DNA of 64,000 nucleotides from Paludibacteraceae bacterium (lineage in GTDB: Bacteria; Bacteroidota; Bacteroidia; Bacteroidales; Paludibacteraceae): the NCBI GenBank assembly GCA_024693065.1, contig JAILLP010000011.1, forward strand, positions 1 to 64,000, in the 5' to 3' direction. The notes under the pieces were generated by a model. The model was given only the letters and a program-made list of their open reading frames with translations, made no database searches and had not been told where the DNA came from. Position 1 is the first letter of the stretch. The number at the start of each line of letters is the position of its first letter. Shown here piece by piece: positions 16,041 to 24,683 of this stretch. The translations under genes and the position numbers were made by a program.

Positions 16041-16072
16041 AGGTGTCGATACCTGACATCGACACCTTTTTT
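16041..16072 (+). terminator. Terminator of the ACP gene
   Basis: A perfect 10-base stem (AGGTGTCGAT / ATCGACACCT) with a 7-base loop and a following T run, 35 bases after the ACP stop. Confidence 0.9.
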
Positions 16073-16095
16073 GTACCCTTTCGGGTCGTGGCTCG

Positions 16096-16872
16096 TCATC
16101 TTTTCGCCAAGACCACAAAGTCTTGCACACAAACGTAATTATAGCCGCTGACAGGGCCTTTCCCAAGCGCCACGCCTATTTTATCGTATTTGATATCTCC
16201 TTGTCCTAGAATCACCTTCCTGTGGCCAAGCGACTCCACCCCATTGTCTACCAGCAGCTGAATCGTAAAGTCTAATGCTAAGTCTTTGGTCGACGACGAC
16301 CTTGCCCCGATATTCTCCGAGGTGGCGCGGACGTTCTGGACGAATTTCTTAATTCTGGTGGCTGGCGAATCCCCGTTGGGCGAATTGTGCTCGAATTTCT
16401 GGCTCTCTATCATCTCCTGCATGTGATAGGCGGCGGCCTGTTGTAATTCCTTCAATGGAGCAAACATCGGCAAGTCACGGGTATTCTTCAGATCCTCGTA
16501 GAGGGATTGTATGTTCTTGTTGGTTTCCCCTTTGAGGTAAGGGGTGAGATACTCTTGCGCGAAACGGTCCCCGTCGAGTCTTGCCAAATTGCAAAGAAGA
16601 ATCATCCTTTTCTCGTCGGCGGACATATAATCGACGTCGGCGGCCGTATTGGCATACTTCATCTCTTCATCGGTGAAAAGATGGATCACCTTGGGCTCCT
16701 CCTTCTCCTTGGATGGCTCTTCGTCCTTGTCCTTGTTCTCGGGAAGCCTCTCTTTATCTTTATTCTCCTGGGGATTCGTGTAGTCGTCGTCCCAATCTTC
16801 TTCGAAGCAGGATACGCCTATGCCTTGGAATAGCAGGCAAGTCAGGCTTAGTAGTAATATATGCTTTTTCAT
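16096..16872 (-). CDS. CAP/SCP-domain surface lipoprotein
   Basis: A 258-residue protein. The ATG at 16872 is chosen because it begins a lipoprotein signal (MKKHILLLSLTCLLF, lipobox GVSC at residues 22-25); the open frame upstream of it has no signal and no coding look. After the Cys comes an acidic stretch (FEEDWDDD), the type of signal that sends Bacteroidota lipoproteins to the cell surface. A charged Lys/Glu linker follows to about residue 65. The rest is a CAP domain: AAAYHMQEM, FEHNSPNGDSPATRIKKF, SENIGA, and SLGHRKVIL. CAP domains occur in secreted proteins of varied roles. It lies downstream of the hybrid regulator on the same strand. Confidence 0.82.
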   Translation of the reverse strand: MKKHILLLSLTCLLFQGIGVSCFEEDWDDDYTNPQENKDKERLPENKDKDEEPSKEKEEPKVIHLFTDEEMKYANTAADVDYMSADEKRMILLCNLARLDGDRFAQEYLTPYLKGETNKNIQSLYEDLKNTRDLPMFAPLKELQQAAAYHMQEMIESQKFEHNSPNGDSPATRIKKFVQNVRATSENIGARSSSTKDLALDFTIQLLVDNGVESLGHRKVILGQGDIKYDKIGVALGKGPVSGYNYVCVQDFVVLAKR

Positions 16873-17068
16873 GGCTTTGGCTTTTTGACTGGTGGTTCTG
16901 CTCTGTTTTTTCGTTCCGGGGAGGGAGAACAGATTACCCCCATGCGAGAACGTTGCGTTTCCATTAAGATAGAAAACATTTTCGACACTGGAAAGTTTTC
17001 TGCGCTTTTTTTCTCGGATTGCCTTAAAAAAGAATATATAATACCCTATGAAACAATTGATTATAGGA

Positions 17069-20000
17069 TTATTTCTGGTTCGCTTTGGATGGTAGGTATC
17101 CAAAGAAATCACGGAACTTCTTCGTGAAGTAGGAAGGATCGTTGAATCCGACATCGTAGGCTACATCGGAGACGTTGGCGTCCGAATGGGCGTCCTGCAA
17201 CATTTTCAGGGCTGTGTTCAGCCTGTATTCGGTAAGGACTTCCAACGGTGTCTTTCCTGTCATGGAGCGGATCTTCCTGTTAAGGGTCGGCTGGCTGACG
17301 GCCATGCCTTTTGCCAAGTCTTCCACGGATGTCTGGCTGTCGGTGTACTTCTCTTTGATCACCTCCAGGAAGGCTTTCAGGAATGGGTTGATGACCTCTT
17401 CGGAGGTTGCCTCCTCCTTTGTCTCTTTCCCACCCTCTTGGCATAGATAGTCGCCTAGTATCTTCTTCTGGTGCTTTTGACGGACATCCAGTATGTTGGT
17501 CAGTTTGAGGAGCAGTTCGGATTGGCTGAACGGTTTGGCGATATAGTCGATGGCACCGCTGAGGAGGCCTAATAGGCGGTCGCTCTCCTCGTTCTTCGCG
17601 GAGATGAACAAGATAGGGATGTGCTTCGTCTTCGGGTGTTGTCCGAGCGCCTGGCTCATCTCGATACCGTTCATGTTCGGCATCTCCACATCACTGAGGA
17701 TAACGTCCGGCTGTTGTTTCTCCGCTATCTCCAGAGCCTCTTTTCCGTCCTTGGCCACGATGGTCTGCAGGTAATCGTCCATCATGTTCTTGATGTTGTT
17801 GCAGATGAGTGGGTCATCGTCCACAACCAATAGGGTGTTGCCTTCGAGGATGGTCCTATCGATGGACATCTCCGGTGTATTCTCCGCAGGAAGGTCAACG
17901 ACTTCCAACTCCTTGTTGGAGGATGGTAGGGTGATGAGGATCGAGGTGCCTTCCCCTTGTTTGCTCTTCACGGAGAGGCTTCCGTTGTTGCGAGACACGT
18001 AGTCTTGGCAGATGCGGAAACCGAGTCCGGTGCCCTTCTCGTTTTCGGTGCCTGGTGTTGTCGCATTGCCACCGTTGAGGAGTTGGCTCAGTTGCTCCTC
18101 GCTCATGCCCACGCCTGAGTCGGATATCTCGATGAACGTCTTCTCCCCCTCCTGCCAACCGTTGATGCGGATGGTGCCTTCCCTTGGGGTGAACTTGATT
18201 GCGTTGCTCAGCAGGTTGCGTATGGCGGTGCCCATCATTCGTGAGTCCGCATAGGCGTAGTGGCTCAGCCTGAAGTGTTGCTCCAGGGTTATTTTTTTGT
18301 CCTCCATCATTCCTTTGAGAAGTAGGATGACGTTGTTGGTGACGAATTTGAGGTCGATGTCGCTCGGGTGGCAGATGATTTCGTCACGTTTGGACTTCGC
18401 CCAATCGAGGAGTTTCAGCATCTCCCGTTGTAGCGTCACGGACGATTGGTAAGTGTCTCCGATAAGGTTCCGCTTATCCGTGTCGTTCATCTGTTTCTCC
18501 TTTCCCAACCATGTCTCGAGGGCACCCACGATGGCGAACATCGGGTTCTTCAGGTCGTGGGCGATGACGGAGATCAGGCGGTCTTTGTCCTGCAGCACCT
18601 GCTTGAGCTCGGTGGTCCGTTCGTCCACTTTCTTCTGGAGTATGATTTGCTCTTCCTCCAGCTTGCGCATTCTCCTTCTGAAGATGAGGAGGATGACGGA
18701 GAAGATGAGGAGGGTCATGAGTAGGCGGAACCACCAAGTGGACCACCAAGGCGGGAGCACATGGATCTTCATGGTTATTCTTCTGCCCACGCACTCTATG
18801 TAAGGGCGGAAGGCCTCCACTTCCAGTACATAATCGCCTGTAGGGATGTGGTTGAAGTTGATATGCCTTATGTTGTCCATCTCGATCCAGTCCTCCTGCA
18901 TACCTTTCAGTCTGTAACGGAGTTTCACCTTGTTCGACTTCGCATGGTCGATGACGTCCACGGCGATGGTGATATCCGTCCCGCCATGATTGAGCGTCAG
19001 CTCCTGTATGTGGGCGATGTTACCAGCCTCCAGGACGGATGTGCCAGGAGCGATTTTCTTTCTGGAGACATAGAGTTCGGAGAATGCCATATGGCTGATG
19101 GCCGTGTCCGGAACGATATGGGCGGGGTCGAAGGTGTAGAAGCCTCCGTTGGTGCCGAAATATATTCTTCCCTTGGAGTCCCTGAACCCGGCCTTGATGT
19201 AGAAGAAGGATTGGGCGATGTCGTTATAGTCTCCTTGCAGGTGGCTATACTCCTCCTTCTCGCAGTCGAAGGAGATGATTCCGTCGAATGAGGCCGCCCA
19301 GAACCTGCCCGTCTGGTCTTGGATAATGATCCGGTAAAAATAGTTGGGCAGGAAATCCAGCCTTTTCACCTCTTTCCCGTCACTGCTGTACTTGTAGATG
19401 CCGTGGTTGCTGGTGGCGAAAAGGTTACCCTCTTGGTCGCACACAGCATCGAAGATGACGAGCGGATCGTGTGATTTGTTCATGAAGAGTTCCGGATAGA
19501 TGGCGCGGGTAGTCTTTCCCTCGACATACCATAGCATGTTGGTGGAGAGCACCCATAGGGAGGAGTCCTTCCCTGGAATCACCTTGGCGATCCATTTGCT
19601 GACGATGGAAGGGAACGAGTCGTCGTGCAGGCAAAGTTTGCTCCATTTGTCATGCTTCAGGTAGAGGTCGTCGTTGGCGGTACATGCCCACAGCACACCG
19701 TTCGGGGTTCGTCCGACGCTAAAAAACATCCGGATAGGATTTGTGATGTCATCGAGCGCCATGGAGTGGGCGGAGCCGTCCTTCGGGTCGAATTCGAGCA
19801 ATCCGGCTCCCCATGTGGCGGCGATGATCTTTCCGTCGCCGGCATATACGCCCGTGACGTTGTTGTTAGGCAAATCATAGTGCTTGATCTCCTGCATATC
19901 ACTGGAGAGCGTGTAGATACCGTCACCGTCCGTTCCCACGATGATGGTGCCGTCCTTGTCCTCCTGGAAGGAGGAGCAGACCTCTGTCGGGAACCCAATG

Positions 20001-21037
20001 TCCCCTGAGAAGGTGACCCCGTCTTCGTTCTTCTTGCTGTAGGACCAGATGCCGGAGTTTTGCGTGCCGATCCATATTTCACCATTGTTGCCCTTGGCCA
20101 ATCCGTAGATTTTTTTGATCTCATTCTGCGCCTCGCCGTAGGGGATGAGGTTCTTGTAGCGCGCGTTGGGGGAGATCGGGTCGTCGGTGTACCATAGTCC
20201 GTCACCGTCCGTGGCAAACCAGTACCGTCCGTCGTCCGTTTGGATCATCTTCATGACGCTATGGAAGGGGATGGATATCCGTTGTATCTTCCCCACCTCT
20301 TCCAGGGAGGTGTCTATGAGCCATAATTCATTGTTTAGGAAAGTGACGACCACCTTGCCATCCCCCAAAGGGATGATGCCGGAGACATATCCGCAGCCAT
20401 CATGTTCGATGTCGAAGCAGCGCACGGTTTTCCCCTGCTCATCGATGACATAGATTTTGTTGATGGAGCCGACCCAGAATCTATTCCGTTGGTCGACGTA
20501 CATTGTATTGACGAAGTCTATTTTCAGTGCTTCGAAGGCGGGGAACCGGGAGTTGAACGCATCGGAAGCCTTGTCGTAATGGTAAATGCCCCCGTTGGTC
20601 TGCAGGTATTGTTCTCCCTTTTCGGATATGTAGACGGCCCTGACTTGCGTGTAGCCAGTACTATCCAACTCGGCGGGCATTCTCTCGATGAAATCGTCCC
20701 TATTTCTATCATACTCTTGGAATACGCCACTGAATCCGCCCACGACGATGCGGTCGTGACCGATATGCCCGACGTACATGATGTCGTTGCGGTGCAAGTT
20801 AGGGTAGTCTTTCTTCTGATGATGTTTGAAATTGATTCCGTCGAACCGCTCTAATCCGAAATCCGTAGCGATCCACACGAATCCAGTGGAGTCTTGCGCG
20901 AGGTTGAACACCCTGTTGGAGGCCAGACCATCCTTTGTGGTGAAGTGCTTGAAACGGGCATACTCCTTCGTCTCCGTGGCAAATATTATTCCGTGGAGTG
21001 CTATGAGCAAGTATAATGTCAGGATGTGTCTCTTCAT
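17069..21037 (-). CDS. Hybrid two-component system regulator (sensor kinase, receiver and AraC domain in one chain)
   Basis: A 1322-residue one-chain signalling protein. Order: signal peptide; about 650 residues of two-component propeller repeats (DGLASNRVFNLAQDSTGFVW, GLWYTDD, GDGIYTL) forming a periplasmic sensor; a Y_Y_Y domain near 690-770 ending with a membrane segment (WWFRLLMTLLIFSVILLIF); HisKA with His in VIAHDLKNP near 838; HATPase (NLLSNAIKF, GTGLGFRICQDYV) to about 1050; a receiver with Asp in ILSDVEMPNMNG near 1120; and an AraC helix-turn-helix to the end (VAYDVGFNDPSYFTKKFRDF). ATG 21037 is favoured over GTG 21040 because GGGAGGG lies at suitable spacing. Such regulators sense oligosaccharides and switch on polysaccharide loci, so the hydrolase genes upstream are the likely targets. 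Confidence 0.95.
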   Translation of the reverse strand: MKRHILTLYLLIALHGIIFATETKEYARFKHFTTKDGLASNRVFNLAQDSTGFVWIATDFGLERFDGINFKHHQKKDYPNLHRNDIMYVGHIGHDRIVVGGFSGVFQEYDRNRDDFIERMPAELDSTGYTQVRAVYISEKGEQYLQTNGGIYHYDKASDAFNSRFPAFEALKIDFVNTMYVDQRNRFWVGSINKIYVIDEQGKTVRCFDIEHDGCGYVSGIIPLGDGKVVVTFLNNELWLIDTSLEEVGKIQRISIPFHSVMKMIQTDDGRYWFATDGDGLWYTDDPISPNARYKNLIPYGEAQNEIKKIYGLAKGNNGEIWIGTQNSGIWSYSKKNEDGVTFSGDIGFPTEVCSSFQEDKDGTIIVGTDGDGIYTLSSDMQEIKHYDLPNNNVTGVYAGDGKIIAATWGAGLLEFDPKDGSAHSMALDDITNPIRMFFSVGRTPNGVLWACTANDDLYLKHDKWSKLCLHDDSFPSIVSKWIAKVIPGKDSSLWVLSTNMLWYVEGKTTRAIYPELFMNKSHDPLVIFDAVCDQEGNLFATSNHGIYKYSSDGKEVKRLDFLPNYFYRIIIQDQTGRFWAASFDGIISFDCEKEEYSHLQGDYNDIAQSFFYIKAGFRDSKGRIYFGTNGGFYTFDPAHIVPDTAISHMAFSELYVSRKKIAPGTSVLEAGNIAHIQELTLNHGGTDITIAVDVIDHAKSNKVKLRYRLKGMQEDWIEMDNIRHINFNHIPTGDYVLEVEAFRPYIECVGRRITMKIHVLPPWWSTWWFRLLMTLLIFSVILLIFRRRMRKLEEEQIILQKKVDERTTELKQVLQDKDRLISVIAHDLKNPMFAIVGALETWLGKEKQMNDTDKRNLIGDTYQSSVTLQREMLKLLDWAKSKRDEIICHPSDIDLKFVTNNVILLLKGMMEDKKITLEQHFRLSHYAYADSRMMGTAIRNLLSNAIKFTPREGTIRINGWQEGEKTFIEISDSGVGMSEEQLSQLLNGGNATTPGTENEKGTGLGFRICQDYVSRNNGSLSVKSKQGEGTSILITLPSSNKELEVVDLPAENTPEMSIDRTILEGNTLLVVDDDPLICNNIKNMMDDYLQTIVAKDGKEALEIAEKQQPDVILSDVEMPNMNGIEMSQALGQHPKTKHIPILFISAKNEESDRLLGLLSGAIDYIAKPFSQSELLLKLTNILDVRQKHQKKILGDYLCQEGGKETKEEATSEEVINPFLKAFLEVIKEKYTDSQTSVEDLAKGMAVSQPTLNRKIRSMTGKTPLEVLTEYRLNTALKMLQDAHSDANVSDVAYDVGFNDPSYFTKKFRDFFGYLPSKANQK

Positions 21038-21170
21038 CACTTTCCCTCCCGTTACGAATCAACTTTGTAAATATAATTGTTTTTTCGGGAATAATGTGCT
21101 GTCTAATCCTTTTATGAATATTCAGTGCATCTAAAAAATGTGTTTTTCAATGTGTGTTGTGTTATAACAT

Positions 21171-21203
21171 GACAAAGGCACAGAACTTGTCCGTGCCTTT
21201 GTC
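21171..21203. terminator. Hairpin between the hydrolase and the hybrid regulator
   Basis: GACAAAGGCAC at 21171-21181 pairs with GTGCCTTTGTC at 21193-21203, an 11-base perfect stem. No long T run follows on the minus strand, so termination of the 21240 gene is likely but not certain. Confidence 0.5.
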
Positions 21204-21239
21204 CACCACTATAAGCAAATAAAGATGAAAAATGACCCC

Positions 21240-22523
21240 TTATTTGATGAATTTGAAGCTACCGCCGTTGTTTGTCCTAACGAGGTAGACACCTTGATTC
21301 AATGAAGAAATATTCACGCCCTTGCTATCCAAAGAACCGGTCATGAGAATCTTACCTGATACGTCGCTCAAGTTGAATTCCGTAGCCTCAGCGCTTTCGT
21401 TGCACAAATACAATCTGTCGTTGTCCACGCAGATGCTGTTGTTAATGGCGAGGATGTCGTTTACTAATACATCGCCACCTTCACCACCTTCACCACCTTC
21501 GCTGCCATGTGCTTGTGCGGCTGCCTTCTTTTCCTTGATCTTGTTGAGGAACTTAACCATGTCGCCAGTCAAACTGCCTTCCACACCGTGGCCACCACTA
21601 TGAGGATGGTATTCACAATCTTGTACGTTTTTTGCGACGAGGTTGTCATAGAATTTCTTACCCTCACATTGTGGAACGATGTTGTCGGCTGAACCATGTG
21701 CTACGAATACAGGTGCGTCTGTTTCGTCAATGAAGGTGTTTGCGCCAAGCAGGGCGTGCTTGTCCGGACATTGTTGGTCGTTGCAACCACCTACCATATC
21801 GTTCTCTGGTGACATTTGGATAGGGTTTCCACATCCCTTGTCTCGACAATCCACCGGACCAGACCAGTCGCATACTGCATCCACCCAGCTGCTCTCCCCA
21901 GTATATCTACCAAGGTTACCTTCGATGTTCATCGTAGCGGAACCAACGGTGTAGTTGTCCTTCACGTTTCTAGTCACACCCATCAAGGATGCCAAGTGAC
22001 CTCCTGAAGAGAAACCGGAAACCGCGATGAAGGAAGTGTCTACGCCCAACTCTTGTGCGTTACCGCGCAAGTAGCGGACAACCGCCTTGATATCGTTGAT
22101 TTGCGCTGGATAAAGCGCATCATTGTATGTTCTATGGTTAGGAGTCACGAGGATGTATCCGGCTCCCAAAGCTGCGGTACCTACAGTACCCAAGTCTGCG
22201 GAACCCTTGGAGTTGTTACTTCCCCATGCACTACCGTAGATGTGGATAACTACCGGGTGAGTAGACTTGCCGTCATCTTTCGGGAAATAGATATCCATTT
22301 TGTGTCCGACGTGGTTATCTCCTACATAATCAATGTCGGCTTTCTTTTGATAGTCGCCGATGTTGCCGGAGTTGCCGCTACCTTCACCACCGAAGTTGAA
22401 GCCGCCGCCACCGCCCCATTGGCCGCCGCCGCCCCATTGGCCGCCACCGCCGCCCCAATCTCCCCATTGGGCGAACGCATTCATACTACAAAGACTCAAT
22501 GCTAAAATTAAAATCCTTTTCAT
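21240..22523 (-). CDS. Secreted alpha/beta-hydrolase (esterase-like) with type IX sorting tail
   Basis: A 427-residue protein with signal peptide (LALSLCSMNAFA). A Gly/Trp/Gln-rich low-complexity stretch follows at residues 20-50, then an alpha/beta-hydrolase resembling the BD-FAE and acetyl-esterase group: oxyanion region VVIHIYGSAWG, nucleophile GFSSGG (Ser172), acid in FVAHGSADNIVP, and His in HSGGHGV. A Gly/Glu-rich linker leads to the last 70 residues, which look like a type IX secretion sorting domain: LYLCNESAEATEFNLSDVSG, then GVNISSLNQGVYLVR and a final FKFIK. It probably removes acyl groups from plant polysaccharides at the cell surface. The gene lies between the hybrid regulator and the esterase/GH43 operon. 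Confidence 0.82.
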   Translation of the reverse strand: MKRILILALSLCSMNAFAQWGDWGGGGGQWGGGGQWGGGGGFNFGGEGSGNSGNIGDYQKKADIDYVGDNHVGHKMDIYFPKDDGKSTHPVVIHIYGSAWGSNNSKGSADLGTVGTAALGAGYILVTPNHRTYNDALYPAQINDIKAVVRYLRGNAQELGVDTSFIAVSGFSSGGHLASLMGVTRNVKDNYTVGSATMNIEGNLGRYTGESSWVDAVCDWSGPVDCRDKGCGNPIQMSPENDMVGGCNDQQCPDKHALLGANTFIDETDAPVFVAHGSADNIVPQCEGKKFYDNLVAKNVQDCEYHPHSGGHGVEGSLTGDMVKFLNKIKEKKAAAQAHGSEGGEGGEGGDVLVNDILAINNSICVDNDRLYLCNESAEATEFNLSDVSGKILMTGSLDSKGVNISSLNQGVYLVRTNNGGSFKFIK

Positions 22524-22844
22524 GATAGTAAAAATTTAAAGTTCGTTTAATTAATTGTAATACTTAAAATCCTATACATTCTACTCTTAGAAAACAACAT
22601 CGCAAATGTATGGTCTCTCGCCAAACTTCTTCGGTATTATTCAATCAATAACTAAGAAAATTCGATTATTACGTGAGCGGATTGTGTGATTGTATTTTTG
22701 TAATTTGTTTATTATTAATATGTTGTGATGATTGTTTTGTGTTGTTGCCCAAAAATGATTGGAATGGTCTTGGTATTAGTTTTCAGGTTGTTTTTTTTTC
22801 TGACGATCGATTAGAAACGCTTCTTAGGAAGGTTGTGGTACCAT
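22524..22844. other. Intergenic region upstream of the alpha/beta-hydrolase gene
   Basis: This region is AT-rich and without coding signal. On the minus strand TACATTTG (22610-22603) fits a -7 box, but no -33 box is found at proper spacing. It probably holds the promoter for the hydrolase gene and the binding site of the hybrid regulator. No repeat was recognised. Confidence 0.35.
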
Positions 22845-22881
22845 AAAAAAGTTGGCGGAAGAATCTCTCCTCCGCCAACTT
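22845..22881 (-). terminator. Terminator of the GH43-esterase operon
   Basis: AAGTTGGCGGA and TCCGCCAACTT form an 11-base stem. On the minus strand a run of six T follows. It lies 24 bases after the stop of the last esterase gene. Confidence 0.85.
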
Positions 22882-22904
22882 GCTTATTTCCCCGATTAAG
22901 GGTG

Positions 22905-24665
22905 TTATCTCTTCAAAGCGACTATTTTTGTGTTCCCGCCTTGTTTAGGTTTGGCGAGGTAAGAGCCTATGTTGAGGTTTTTGCCTTTCATTGCGCTTTC
23001 GAGATTGTTCTCGGTCGCTGTAACGTTGGTTACGAAGATGCCCTGCAGCGTGTAGATGTCATACTCCTGTTCTTCGTTGAGGGAAAGGGTGTTTTCCACA
23101 CCCACGTCGCTGTGTTCGTTGACAGCCTTGAACTCAACCTTGTCGATGTTGACATAGTCAGCCTCGATGGACACCTTGAGGATGTGCTTGCCTTTCTCGA
23201 GTTCTCCAGTCTTTCCGGTGTACTCCCTGAATGTCTTCCAGTCGCCTGAGTTTTTGACCTTGACAGCCTCTGAAATAGCCTTCTCGTCGATGTAGAGCTT
23301 GAAGGAAGATCCGTCGCTACCGGAAGCCGCGTATGCGGTCCAAGTGTACTCGTCGTCGTACTTCACCTCCAACGTGTATTCCGTCCATTCGCCAGCCTTG
23401 GTCCATCCGATGGCATACTCGCCTTTGCTGAACTCCTCGATGTCCACACCATCCTTGCGGTATCCATCGCCTTCGTTTTGCTCGTCGCTGTCATGGAAGG
23501 CCATGCCTTCGCCACCCTCGTCGTAGTTCTCCATCTCCACAGCGCCAGGCAATACGCTAGCCACGCCCTTGTAAGGAGATTGCGGAGCTTTCACTTCGAA
23601 GGATTTCTTGGCGGAGTTGTATGTCTTGCCCTTATTGTCTGTCATGACGGCACTGAATTCGTACTTGCCGATCTCCAAGTCCTCGACGCTCACCTCGAAT
23701 GGTTCTCCGGTTACGGTCTCGATCAGTTCGCTTCCTTGGTAGAATGCGATGGACTGTACGTTCGTGCCTTCCGGCAACGTAGCCTTGGCGGTCAACGTGA
23801 CAGTTGCAGGAGCCTCACCGATGCTTGGTGAGAGGGAGAGGGAAACACCTGTAGCGGAATATTTACCGCAGGCGGTTGAGTACTGTTTGAAGAAGGCCCA
23901 CAATGCATTAGAGGTGTGGAATCCATTGTTGGATGGTTCATGTCCACGTCCGTTGACAGAGTAGAGGATTACCTCAGTGTCGCATTCTCCGTCCTTGTAA
24001 TGGAGCTTAGAGTAACCATTTCCTGTTGTCTCTTCTGGCGTCATGTTGCACTTCATCGCTTGCGCGAATTTTTTCAAGTAGTCCTTTATACCGCTGTAAC
24101 TCATGATGTTGTCAGCCGTTCCGTGAACTTCACAAATCGGCACAGGACGAGAACTTGATGTATTGGCACCCATCAAATTGTACCCGGAGATTGGTCCGAA
24201 AGCGGCAATTTTGTCGGCAGCCTTGTTGAGCATGTAGTAAGTAAATGCACCACCCAGCGAAAAACCGGACATATAGACGCGCGTTTCGTCAATGTTGTAG
24301 TTTTGTTTAATCTCTGAGATGATGTCCAACATGAAGTTCACGTCGGTCATGCCGTCGAGGTCCCAACCCGTTTGGAATGATTGTCCCCATGCGGTACCTG
24401 CGATTCCCACTGGATAAACCACTACGAAATTGGCTGTGTCAGCTAAATTCGGCCATTGGGTATCATTTTTTTGACCTGCGTAATCACAGTTCATTCCGTG
24501 GCATGAAATGATCAGCGGACGGTTGTCCGTGAGGCAATCAGGTACATAAAGGAAGTATTGACGACTCTTCCCTCCTGTCTGAATGGTCTTCATGCCATTG
24601 AATTTTGCGGCCATAGCAACCACGCTAAAGAGTGCCGCGACTAAAAAAATAAACGTTCTTTTCAT
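22905..24665 (-). CDS. Secreted CE1-like esterase with Ig-like, CBM6 and type IX sorting-like tail (copy 2)
   Basis: A 586-residue protein: signal peptide (FIFLVAALFSVVAMAA); esterase domain of the polyhydroxybutyrate-depolymerase/feruloyl-esterase type to about residue 270, with nucleophile GFSLGG (Ser136), acid in CEVHGTADNIMSY, and His in NGRGHEPSNNGF; a bacterial Ig-like domain (IGEAPATVTLTAKA to FEVKAP, about 285-365); a CBM6 domain (GAVEMENYDEGGEGMAFHD to VNIDKVEFKAV, about 375-520); and a tail with YDIYTLQGIFV and NIGSYLAK. CBM6 domains bind xylan and related glucans, so the enzyme probably cuts ester-linked groups from xylan. It is the tandem paralogue of the next gene, 18 bases away, and both belong to the operon headed by GH43. 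Confidence 0.85.
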   Translation of the reverse strand: MKRTFIFLVAALFSVVAMAAKFNGMKTIQTGGKSRQYFLYVPDCLTDNRPLIISCHGMNCDYAGQKNDTQWPNLADTANFVVVYPVGIAGTAWGQSFQTGWDLDGMTDVNFMLDIISEIKQNYNIDETRVYMSGFSLGGAFTYYMLNKAADKIAAFGPISGYNLMGANTSSSRPVPICEVHGTADNIMSYSGIKDYLKKFAQAMKCNMTPEETTGNGYSKLHYKDGECDTEVILYSVNGRGHEPSNNGFHTSNALWAFFKQYSTACGKYSATGVSLSLSPSIGEAPATVTLTAKATLPEGTNVQSIAFYQGSELIETVTGEPFEVSVEDLEIGKYEFSAVMTDNKGKTYNSAKKSFEVKAPQSPYKGVASVLPGAVEMENYDEGGEGMAFHDSDEQNEGDGYRKDGVDIEEFSKGEYAIGWTKAGEWTEYTLEVKYDDEYTWTAYAASGSDGSSFKLYIDEKAISEAVKVKNSGDWKTFREYTGKTGELEKGKHILKVSIEADYVNIDKVEFKAVNEHSDVGVENTLSLNEEQEYDIYTLQGIFVTNVTATENNLESAMKGKNLNIGSYLAKPKQGGNTKIVALKR

Positions 24666-24683
24666 GATAAAATGTATTTTGGG

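Noticed and set aside
16873-17154. N-terminal extension of the CAP lipoprotein
   Set aside because: The extension lacks coding character and would bury the lipoprotein signal; ATG 16872 begins a proper signal with lipobox.
18446-20854. Several open frames on the plus strand within the hybrid regulator gene
   Set aside because: The hybrid regulator is continuous over this region with all domains; the opposite frames have no motifs or ribosome sites.
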